DNA from: Veillonella sp.
GTDB taxonomy: Bacteria; Bacillota; Negativicutes; Veillonellales; Veillonellaceae
Direction: 5' to 3'
DNA: 20,260 nt
Assembly: GCA_019419725.1 (NCBI GenBank)
Contig: DXZL01000015.1
Coordinates: 1-20,260, forward strand
Positions 7,838 through 14,292 of the stretch are shown one piece after another; the stretch's first letter is position 1; the number at the start of each line of letters is the position of its first letter. A model generated the notes under the pieces. It ran no database searches. It was given only the letters and a program-made list of their open reading frames with translations, and was not told where the DNA came from. The position numbers were made by a program, and so were the translations under genes.

Positions 7838-8479
7838 TTATGCTGCATCGCCATAATATTTACGACGTAAGTAGAAAATGTAGCCACCACCAATGACAGC
7901 AACAATAGCTACGCCGATGCCAATATAGAATAACCAACCGTGGCTTGGTTTAAAAATAAAACGAATATGACTGTTTTGCGTAAAGGTAACAGTATTTTTA
8001 TCTGTTAGTGTTCCGGTTTGAACACTTGCTGGATCAATTTCACCAGATACGGTAACTGTTGTTTTGCCTTGAGATGTTCCTAAATCTACAATATAAGTAC
8101 CAGAAGTTGTTTTTTCTAAGGCAAGTAAAGGCCCTTGGTTTTTATTTCTTAACGTCATAGCATCTCTAACTTTATTAAGTTCTTCAACGTTGTTGAACTT
8201 TGAGTTAACAGTCCAAACATTATAAGGTGTTTCATCACCATTATCTACAGTAATCTCTTTTCCTTGATCATCAAGAGCCTTGATGGTATAGTCTTGAATA
8301 TTGTATTCATTTATAATTTCTGTAATAGAGTCTTTTGGCAATGGGCCAGCTTGTGAATTGATTTGAGCATTCCAAGTGCCACTACCATCACTATCAATTT
8401 TTACATCTGAATCTATTGTGGCACACCCAGATAGTAGTAACATACATAAACTAAGAATCATAAGGGATAATTTTCTCAT
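7838..8479 (-). CDS. LppM/DUF3153-like lipoprotein with C-terminal membrane anchor (first gene of operon)
   Basis: The 213-residue product has lipobox LSGC (Cys19). Next comes a beta-rich domain starting VKIDSDGSGTWNAQI and ending in a strand before HIRFIFKP. A C-terminal membrane helix follows (about 183-203), ending in the positive tail LRRKYYG. A lipid anchor, a soluble domain that often opens with a 'basic or acidic strand plus DGSG' pattern, and a C-terminal helix is the architecture of LppM/DUF3153 proteins. I assign that family tentatively. The double anchoring would place it in the inner membrane with the domain in the periplasm. The RBS is GAGAGGAA just before the ATG. It leads the operon, with a good promoter upstream on the - strand. 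Confidence 0.75.
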   Translation of the reverse strand: MRKLSLMILSLCMLLLSGCATIDSDVKIDSDGSGTWNAQINSQAGPLPKDSITEIINEYNIQDYTIKALDDQGKEITVDNGDETPYNVWTVNSKFNNVEELNKVRDAMTLRNKNQGPLLALEKTTSGTYIVDLGTSQGKTTVTVSGEIDPASVQTGTLTDKNTVTFTQNSHIRFIFKPSHGWLFYIGIGVAIVAVIGGGYIFYLRRKYYGDAA

Positions 8480-8538
8480 AGTATTCCTCTCTTTCGCACT
8501 ACAAATATAAACTATCTATAAAATGTTATTTATGATAT

Positions 8539-8568
8539 ATTGTACATTAATTAGATAAATCTAGGCAA
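8539..8568 (-). promoter_or_regulatory. Promoter of the lipoprotein operon
   Basis: On the - strand, TTGCCT (8563-8568) and TACAAT (8539-8544) are 18 bases apart, 4 of 6 and 5 of 6 to consensus. They lie 60-90 bases before the ATG of the first lipoprotein gene. The same 94-bp gap must also carry the promoter of the divergent gene at 8595, which I could not define. Confidence 0.5.
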
Positions 8569-8594
8569 TATGTGTGGTTGAAAGGAATGATGAA

Positions 8595-9254
8595 ATGTTA
8601 ATGAAGTTTAAACAGGTTGGTATGTTTAAAAGTATATTAATTATTTTAGTGATAATTTGTGCTTTAGTAGGCGTTGGATACGGCGTATATAAAAATATGA
8701 CGTATAAGAGTACTCCAGAGTATTCGCTAAAGTTGATTTACGATGTGATTCAAAATGGTGATGAAGAAACATTAAAAAAATTAATTGATATTGATACTTT
8801 GGCGAATAGGAGATATGAAAAAAAGTTAGCTCTTTATAGACAATTAATAAACGAAGGTAAGGAAAAAGAGATTTTATTTCCCTATAAAAATCGAAAGGTA
8901 AATCTTGCTGAGTTAGAGCATTTATTAGCTAACGACCGTTTTAATAATGATATACATACTATTTTTACAGGTGGTGATGTAGATTCTCTAATGAAAGGGG
9001 AATCTCCAAATGCTAGATTTGTTGAGCATATTCTTATGTTACGTGAAGTTGATAGATTTAAACTAATTTCTTTAGAAACATATAAGATGTCCTCGGAACA
9101 AATTAGCGTTGTAATTGTTGGTTTAGATACAAAAGATAATAACTTGAAAAGTTTGTCTCTAGAAATGAAACAATTGTCAGATGGTATGTGGAAAATAGTT
9201 TGGTATGATTTTGCTTCTTTTGGATTTCCTGATTTAGAGCGAGATTATAATTAG
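8595..9254 (+). CDS. Membrane-anchored protein, possibly NTF2-like/DUF2939-type
   Basis: From the chosen ATG the product has 219 residues. It has one N-terminal membrane helix (about residues 11-31) with no lipobox, then a soluble, charged, mostly helical domain. The region STPEYSLKLIYDVIQNGDEETLKKLIDID and a closing strand with DGMWKIVWYDF recall NTF2-like/DUF2939 or DUF4878 domains, but the match is only by pattern. The last part also resembles the C-terminal domain of the protein at 4145-5068. I chose 8595 because AAAGGA (8581-8586) is 8 bases upstream. An in-frame GTG at 8574 would add 7 residues, and an ATG at 8601 would remove 2. It is divergent from the lipoprotein operon and most likely works in the same envelope setting. 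Confidence 0.7.
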   Translation: MLMKFKQVGMFKSILIILVIICALVGVGYGVYKNMTYKSTPEYSLKLIYDVIQNGDEETLKKLIDIDTLANRRYEKKLALYRQLINEGKEKEILFPYKNRKVNLAELEHLLANDRFNNDIHTIFTGGDVDSLMKGESPNARFVEHILMLREVDRFKLISLETYKMSSEQISVVIVGLDTKDNNLKSLSLEMKQLSDGMWKIVWYDFASFGFPDLERDYN

Positions 9255-9289
9255 TCTAATTACTCTAATTACTCTAATTACTCTAATTA
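9255..9289. repeat. 9-bp tandem repeat, nearly four copies
   Basis: The unit TCTAATTAC occurs at 9255-9263, 9264-9272, 9273-9281 and as 8 of 9 bases at 9282-9289. It starts directly after the TAG stop of the preceding gene and ends about 26 bases before the ileS -35 box. Copy number changes would alter the spacing between gene and promoter but no reading frame. Confidence 0.9.
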
Positions 9290-9315
9290 AATAACTATAA
9301 CTTAGTAGAATCTAT

Positions 9316-9345
9316 TTGACAATATAGGTCTAGGAGCCCTATAAT
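9316..9345 (+). promoter_or_regulatory. Promoter of the ileS T-box transcript
   Basis: TTGACA (9316-9321) and TATAAT (9340-9345) both match the consensus fully, with an 18-base spacer. The predicted start is near 9352, which gives a leader of about 335 bases before ileS. Confidence 0.85.
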
Positions 9346-9351
9346 TATCTA

Positions 9352-9669
9352 TTATATGAATATTGCGTTGAAAAAGACGGCACGTCTCAGACGGATTTAG
9401 TAGAGACCAAACTCATGGGCTGAAAGGTTTGGAAATCTAGAGATTTGCGGATCACTTTGGAGCAAGCGGCAACGCCGCCGGTGAACACCGTTATATGTTT
9501 AAGTGGCTTTCACTGTTTACGTGACTAGCTCGCCTAATGTGTTACAGTCATGCGCTAGCATGGTCTGACAATCAAAGAAAAGCAGGGCGAAGCTTTCACC
9601 AGTAACGAAGGTCAGTAGGGTGGTACCACGGATATTACGTCCGTCCCTTCGGGGGCGGGCGATTTTTTT
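9352..9669 (+). promoter_or_regulatory. T-box leader (isoleucine-tRNA responsive)
   Basis: The leader holds the canonical T-box AGGGTGGTACCACGG (9617-9631). The antiterminator is explicit: AGGG (9617-9620) pairs with CCCT (9645-9648), ACGG (9628-9631) pairs with CCGT (9641-9644), and the bulge UGGUACC lies between. UGGU (9621-9624) is complementary to the ACCA end of a tRNA with discriminator A, as expected for tRNA-Ile. The competing terminator shares the CCGTCCC strand. An ATC codon followed by A at 9451-9453 is a candidate specifier, but I did not fold Stem I fully. Small hairpins lie at 9466-9478 and 9479-9490. When uncharged tRNA-Ile accumulates, readthrough into ileS is expected. Confidence 0.92.
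9638..9669 (+). terminator. T-box attenuator terminator
   Basis: A 10-bp stem (9638-9647 with 9652-9661, including two G-U pairs) is capped by a UUCG tetraloop and followed by a run of seven T (9663-9669). It is mutually exclusive with the antiterminator. Confidence 0.92.
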
Positions 9670-9687
9670 ATGTAAAAGGAGCACATC

Positions 9688-12522
9688 ATGGATTACGGTA
9701 AGACGTTACATTTGCCTGAAACAGAATTCCCAATGCGCGGCAATTTGCCTAAGCGCGAACCAGAAATCTTAAAGTTCTGGGAAGACAACAAAATTTATCA
9801 AAAACGTTTGGAATTGCGTAAAGACGCAAAACCTTTCATCTTGCATGATGGTCCTCCATACGCAAATGGTAAATTGCACATCGGTCATGCCCTCAACAAA
9901 ACGTTGAAGGACATCATCATGAAATACAAAACAATGACTGGTCATTATACTCGCTACATTCCTGGTTGGGATACGCACGGTTTGCCAATCGAGCATGCGG
10001 TTATTAAAAACACTGGTCTTAACCGTCATGAAATGGCGCCTCTTGATTTACGCAACAAATGTAAGGAATATGCATTGGAATGCGTAGAAACTCAAAAACA
10101 AGACTTCATTCGCTTTGGTGTATTAGGTGAATGGGATCGCCCTTATTTGACATTGCGCCCTGAGTTCGAAGTAAAACAACTTGGTATCTTCGGCGAAATG
10201 GCAAAACGCGGCCATATCTACAAAGGGCTTAAAACTGTATACTGGTGTACACACTGTGAAACTGCATTGGCAGAAGCAGAAATCGAATATGCTGAGAAAA
10301 AATCCTTCTCCATCTACGTAAAATTCCCTTATGTATCTGAGAAAAAGGTTACATTGCCAGCTGGCGTAGATCCAAAACAAGCATACTCCGTTATTTGGAC
10401 AACTACTCCTTGGACAATGCCTGCCAACGTAGCTATTTCCGTTAACCCTGACCTTGAATATGGTTGGGTAAAAGTAGGCGACGAATACTACTTGATGGCC
10501 ACTGAACTCGTTGATGCAGCTATGAAAGATATCGGCATCGAAGACTACGAAATCGTAAATCGTTTCTCTGGCGCAGACTTAGAATTGGCTGAATTCAAAC
10601 ATCCATTCGTAGAACGCACATCCACTGTATTGTGTGGCGATCATGTAACACTTGAAGCAGGTACTGGTTGCGTACATACAGCTCCTGCACACGGTGAAGA
10701 CGACTTTAACATCGTTATGCGTTATAACAAGGAAGGTAAAACTGAACTTCCTATCGTATCCCTTGTTAATGAAACTGGTAACTACACTAAACAAGTAGAT
10801 GACAACCGTTATGGCGATACTGAATTCCCATTGGCTGGCGTAGAAATTCACGATGCAGAAGTGCCTGTAATCAAAATCTTGGCGCACAACAATGCATTGC
10901 TTCACAAATCTAGCTTGCGTCACCAATACGCTCACTGCTGGCGTTGTAAAAACCCTGTAATCTACCGTGCCACAGAGCAATGGTTCTCCTCTGTAGATGG
11001 TTACCGTCAACAAGCTCTAGATGCGATCGACAATCAAGTACAATGGATTCCTAAATGGGGCCATGACCGTATCTTCAACATGGTTCGCGACCGTGGTGAC
11101 TGGGTAATTTCCCGTCAACGTATTTGGGGCGTGCCAATTCCTATCTATTATTGTGAAAGCTGCGGTGAGCACATCATCAACGATGATACGATCAAAGCAT
11201 TACAAGAAAAAGTAGCCGTAGAAGGCTCTGATGCTTGGTGGGCTCACAGTGCAAAAGAATTGTTACCAGAAGGTTTCAAATGTCCTCATTGCGGTCATGA
11301 TGAGTTCAAAAAAGAAACAGACATCATGGACGTATGGTTTGACTCTGGTTCCTCTTGGTCTGGCGTACTTGAAGTTAACGGCTTAGATGTACCATGTGCT
11401 ATGTACCTTGAAGGTTCTGACCAACATCGCGGCTGGTTCAACTCTTCCTTGTTAACTGCAGTAGCAACAACAGGTAAGGCACCTTATAACTCCGTATTGA
11501 CTCACGGTTTCGTTGTGGACGGCGAAGGTCGCAAAATGTCTAAATCTGTAGGTAATACAGTAGCACCTAGCGACATCATCGACGTATATGGCGCTGACGT
11601 TATGCGTTTGTGGGTATCCTCCGCAGATTACCAAGCAGACGTACGTTTGTCTAAAGACATCGTAAAACAATTATCTGAAGTATACCGTAAGATCCGTAAT
11701 ACATTCCGCTTCTTGCTTGGTAACTTGGATGACTTCAATCCAAATACTGACAAAGTGGCTTATGCAGATATGTCCGAATTCGATAAATGGGCATTGTTGC
11801 GTTTAGAAGAAGTACGTCAAAAGGTTACTGACGCATACGAAAACTATGAATTCCACATGTTATACCATGCAATTCATAACTTCTGCACAGTAGACTTGAG
11901 CTCCATCTACCTTGATGTAATGAAAGATACTATGTACGCTGAAAGCAAAAATAACGTAGCTCGTCGTTCTGCTCAAACAGCAATGTATGAAATCTTGAAA
12001 ACATTGGTAGCTATGGTATCTCCTGTACTTTCCTTCACAGCAGAAGAAGTTTGGAAGTACATGCCTAAAGAAGAAGGCATGCCTGAATCCGTTATGCTTC
12101 AAGATTGGCCACAAGGTCATCCTGAACACTTCAACCAAGAATTGGCTGATAAATGGAACCAATTGTTAGACTTGCGTACATCCGTACAAAAAGCATTGGA
12201 ACTTGCTCGTCAAAACAAAACAATCGGTCATCCATTGGATGCATCTGTTACAGTATACGCTGAAGGTGCTGCATTCGACGCATTGAACGCCCTTGGTGAA
12301 GAAGGCTTGGCTAAACTTGTTATCGTATCCGAAGCTCACATCGTAAATGGCGCTGCACCAGCAGAGGCTGTAAAAGACGAAGAAACAGGCGTTGCAACAG
12401 TAGTTGCTCCATCTGAACTTGAAAAATGTGAACGCTGCTGGATCCACCGCGATACAGTAGGTCAAGATAGCGAACACCCTACACTTTGCGATCGCTGCGC
12501 AGACGTTGTAAAAACTCTATAA
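9688..12522 (+). CDS. ileS: Isoleucyl-tRNA synthetase
   Basis: The product is a class I aminoacyl-tRNA synthetase that charges tRNA-Ile, with an editing domain that removes valine. HIGH lies at residues 64-67, after GPPYANGK. KMSKS lies at 616-620, and WTTTPWTMPANVAI of the editing (CP1) domain is present. The C-terminal zinc ribbon uses Cys914, 917, 934 and 937 (CERCW and LCDRC). A second pair of CxxC motifs (Cys489/492 and Cys532/535) lies before ETDIMDVWFDSGSSW. E. coli IleS lacks these, and they are likely another zinc site. The length of 944 aa is normal for the bacterial type. AAAGGAG (9675-9681) sets the start. Regulation is by the T-box leader upstream, and it forms a single-gene unit with its own terminator. 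Confidence 0.98.
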   Translation: MDYGKTLHLPETEFPMRGNLPKREPEILKFWEDNKIYQKRLELRKDAKPFILHDGPPYANGKLHIGHALNKTLKDIIMKYKTMTGHYTRYIPGWDTHGLPIEHAVIKNTGLNRHEMAPLDLRNKCKEYALECVETQKQDFIRFGVLGEWDRPYLTLRPEFEVKQLGIFGEMAKRGHIYKGLKTVYWCTHCETALAEAEIEYAEKKSFSIYVKFPYVSEKKVTLPAGVDPKQAYSVIWTTTPWTMPANVAISVNPDLEYGWVKVGDEYYLMATELVDAAMKDIGIEDYEIVNRFSGADLELAEFKHPFVERTSTVLCGDHVTLEAGTGCVHTAPAHGEDDFNIVMRYNKEGKTELPIVSLVNETGNYTKQVDDNRYGDTEFPLAGVEIHDAEVPVIKILAHNNALLHKSSLRHQYAHCWRCKNPVIYRATEQWFSSVDGYRQQALDAIDNQVQWIPKWGHDRIFNMVRDRGDWVISRQRIWGVPIPIYYCESCGEHIINDDTIKALQEKVAVEGSDAWWAHSAKELLPEGFKCPHCGHDEFKKETDIMDVWFDSGSSWSGVLEVNGLDVPCAMYLEGSDQHRGWFNSSLLTAVATTGKAPYNSVLTHGFVVDGEGRKMSKSVGNTVAPSDIIDVYGADVMRLWVSSADYQADVRLSKDIVKQLSEVYRKIRNTFRFLLGNLDDFNPNTDKVAYADMSEFDKWALLRLEEVRQKVTDAYENYEFHMLYHAIHNFCTVDLSSIYLDVMKDTMYAESKNNVARRSAQTAMYEILKTLVAMVSPVLSFTAEEVWKYMPKEEGMPESVMLQDWPQGHPEHFNQELADKWNQLLDLRTSVQKALELARQNKTIGHPLDASVTVYAEGAAFDALNALGEEGLAKLVIVSEAHIVNGAAPAEAVKDEETGVATVVAPSELEKCERCWIHRDTVGQDSEHPTLCDRCADVVKTL

Positions 12523-12537
12523 TTATAGATACAATAG

Positions 12538-12599
12538 AAAACCCTTCTCTAATAGGCTTAGTTTGTTTTAAACTAATGTGCATTAGAGAAGGGTTTTTC
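12538..12599 (+). terminator. ileS terminator, two-tier hairpin
   Basis: A perfect 16-bp stem (12538-12553 with 12582-12597, ACCCTTCTCTAAT and complement) ends in TTTTT. Inside its loop is a second small stem, TTAGTTT (12558-12564) with AAACTAA (12570-12576). Confidence 0.9.
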
Positions 12600-12810
12600 T
12601 TTAGAAAATATTAAAAATTTATAGAAATTTATGAAATCATTGTATGCTATCTTTCTCATAAAACTATCTATCATAATTAGTACTTTATTATTTTCCTCAT
12701 GAAAAATTAATGTGTAAAAATTTACTCATTTCATATTAAACTTAATATCCTAGTTTAAGATGTTTATAGTTAGTTTAGTTATTGTGCTTATATGAGAAGG
12801 AGGAAGAGCA
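12600..12810. other. AT-rich non-coding region before the 25-residue peptide gene
   Basis: No convincing reading frame is present. It holds an inverted repeat at 12736-12758 and weak promoter-like hexamers: TTTACT at 12721 and TAATAT at 12743, spaced 16, each 4 of 6. The transcript start of the peptide gene must lie here, but I cannot place it firmly. Confidence 0.5.
12736..12758. repeat. Inverted repeat, candidate operator
   Basis: TTAAACT (12736-12742) and AGTTTAA (12752-12758) are perfect complements around a 9-base spacer. The left arm abuts a possible -10 box. A dimeric regulator site is plausible; a weak RNA hairpin is the alternative. Confidence 0.5.
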
Positions 12811-12888
12811 ATGGTAGCAACTATCGTTAAAGCAATTTTGGCTGCACTTACTGGTTTAGCAAACGCAATCTTGCCTTTATTCAAATAA
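12811..12888 (+). CDS. 25-residue amphipathic hydrophobic peptide
   Basis: This short gene encodes MVATIVKAILAALTG followed by LANAILPLFK, 25 residues in all. AAGGAGG, 8-14 bases upstream of the ATG, is a very strong RBS, and a strong terminator follows 16 bases after the stop. Plotted as an alpha helix, Lys7, Thr14, Asn18 and Lys25 fall within about 40 degrees of each other, with Thr4 and Ala11 nearby. All Ile, Leu, Val and Phe residues occupy the rest, which gives a narrow polar stripe and net charge +2. There is no signal peptide or double-glycine leader. Similar shapes are seen in phenol-soluble modulins, leaderless bacteriocins and small type I toxin peptides. I cannot say which applies, or whether it is secreted. 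Confidence 0.72.
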   Translation: MVATIVKAILAALTGLANAILPLFK

Positions 12889-12904
12889 CAATTTCATTCC
12901 CCAG

Positions 12905-12939
12905 AAAAAAGACCACCCAGCTTGCGGGTGGTCTTTTTC
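12905..12939. terminator. Strong terminator after the peptide gene
   Basis: The stem GACCACCC (12911-12918) with GGGTGGTC (12926-12933) extends through an A-run and T-run on either side, so it works on both strands. Its position 16 bases past the stop makes the peptide gene a monocistronic unit. Confidence 0.93.
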
Positions 12940-13019
12940 TTATGCCTGAAAATAGAAATCAATTTGTAACATAATGATTTAGAGAATCTTTAAGTGTCGT
13001 TTAACTATAAGGAGTTATA

Positions 13020-13048
13020 TTGACTATAGAAACAAGCATACCTATAAT
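13020..13048 (+). promoter_or_regulatory. Promoter of the beta-barrel gene cluster
   Basis: TTGACT (13020-13025) and TATAAT (13043-13048) have a 17-base spacer, 5 of 6 and 6 of 6 to consensus. The predicted start near 13055 leaves a leader of about 83 bases before the ATG at 13138. I saw no obvious stable structure in that leader. Confidence 0.8.
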
Positions 13049-13137
13049 GAAGATGAATTAACCATGAAATGAACGTGAAGAACGGGCAGTGTTGTGTGGT
13101 TTTATTTCTTATGCAAAACGAGGGGAGCGTATAAGTC

Positions 13138-14268
13138 ATGAGAAGAAACATAATTATTAAGGCGTTGGTGTTAGGGACTATAGGATGTGCGTTTAGTGCT
13201 ACAGGTTTTGCAGCAAATGTACAAAATGGACATGGCCAAGGTATTACAGATTCTACTACAGAAGTAAATGGGGCTAAGCATGAAGCGGTTCGCTCTAGTT
13301 GGATGGATCGTACAGATATTATAGTCGGTACCCAATCTAAGGTAGGGGCTCAAGTTTCGGTAGAAACATTACAACCCTTAACCCATTATGATGAAAACTC
13401 TAAATCAGTTCTATTCGTACAAGGTGGCATCGGTAAAGGCGGACAAGAGGATCAAGCTAGCTATTTCTCTGGTGGCAATGGGGGATATTGGTATCCATAC
13501 AATCCAGTTACTAAAAAAGGCGAACAACGGTATAGACCTGAAGAACATCATAATACTAAATCATTGGGAACTGTTGCTAATGTAGGGTTAGGCTATCGGA
13601 TTCTCAGTAAACATGAACATGCTTATGTAGGTGTTAATACGTTTTATGATCATTCCTTCTCGAAAAAATATAACCGTATTAGCGGTGGCTTGGAATATGT
13701 ATCTGGCTTTAACGAAGTTCGCGCTAATATCTATAAGGGATTAAATAGTACAAAATCTGAACCTTATAATGTACCTTTATATGAAGGTTATTTTGAATTC
13801 TTGTTAGATGGTGGCACTGCAGGTTATACAGTTTACAAGTCTCAAAAAGCATTGTCCGGATATGATGTAAGCTATGCACGCACCTTTAAGAATGCTCGCT
13901 GGGCACGTGCTTATGTAGGTGCTTATCATTGGAATGGCTTAGGCGCCACAACACATGGTGAAGGTCCTGCCTTAACTCTTAATGTTGGTAAAAGCCACGG
14001 CTGGCAAGCTGGTACTACATTACAACTTACACCACATGTTTCTCTAGATGTAGGGTATACATCAGACAATAACAATTCTAGTGGTGCCTATGGCTTTGTT
14101 AAATATACATTAGGTACATCCAAGTTTGCTTGGCATGGTGGTAAGCATAGTGATGATACTATTACCAATGCACGGGCTAGAATGTTAGATAAAGTAGATC
14201 GCAGCCCGATGCGAGTAGGTAATACCTATGAAGAATTCTGGATGGTAGTACCTTATGATCACTTATAA
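13138..14268 (+). CDS. Outer-membrane beta-barrel, inverse-autotransporter (intimin/invasin)-like, passenger-less, copy 1
   Basis: The 376-residue product has a signal peptide ending at about ATGFA-A (residues 22-26). A mature N-terminus follows that is nearly identical in all three copies (about 26-60, with STTEVNGAKHEAVRSSW). The barrel is recognisable in SLGTVANVGLGYRIL, HAYVGVNTFYDHSF and NRISGGLEYVSGFNEVRANIYKGL. These match the order and spacing of strands in the inverse-autotransporter barrel (PF11924 type), including the 'N.F.DH' and 'G.EY' positions. A closing strand pattern, GAYGFVKYTLG, precedes a short helical tail ARARMLDKVDR that resembles the linker after intimin barrels. No Ig-like passenger and no LysM domain are present. 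AGGGGAG (13121-13127) sets the start. A cysteine at residue 17 mimics a lipobox, but the -3 residue is poor. Confidence 0.7.
   Translation: MRRNIIIKALVLGTIGCAFSATGFAANVQNGHGQGITDSTTEVNGAKHEAVRSSWMDRTDIIVGTQSKVGAQVSVETLQPLTHYDENSKSVLFVQGGIGKGGQEDQASYFSGGNGGYWYPYNPVTKKGEQRYRPEEHHNTKSLGTVANVGLGYRILSKHEHAYVGVNTFYDHSFSKKYNRISGGLEYVSGFNEVRANIYKGLNSTKSEPYNVPLYEGYFEFLLDGGTAGYTVYKSQKALSGYDVSYARTFKNARWARAYVGAYHWNGLGATTHGEGPALTLNVGKSHGWQAGTTLQLTPHVSLDVGYTSDNNNSSGAYGFVKYTLGTSKFAWHGGKHSDDTITNARARMLDKVDRSPMRVGNTYEEFWMVVPYDHL
13186..13320 (+). repeat. 135-bp direct repeat inside barrel gene copy 1
   Basis: This segment codes for the end of the signal peptide and the conserved mature N-terminus. It corresponds base for base in length to 14341-14475 and 15669-15803, with only scattered substitutions. 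The three copies could recombine. Confidence 0.85.
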
Positions 14269-14292
14269 AGGCTAGTGGGGAGACAGTAATAT

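Noticed and set aside
9255..9289. Short regular repeats suggesting a CRISPR array.
   Set aside because: The unit is 9 bases, copies are directly adjacent with no spacers, and no cas genes are present.
13010..13060. A 13-codon frame starting at a TTG near 13020 after AAGGAG, a possible leader peptide.
   Set aside because: The TTG is the start of the TTGACT -35 box with a perfect TATAAT 17 bases later, so the sequence is better read as a promoter; the transcript would not include the RBS.
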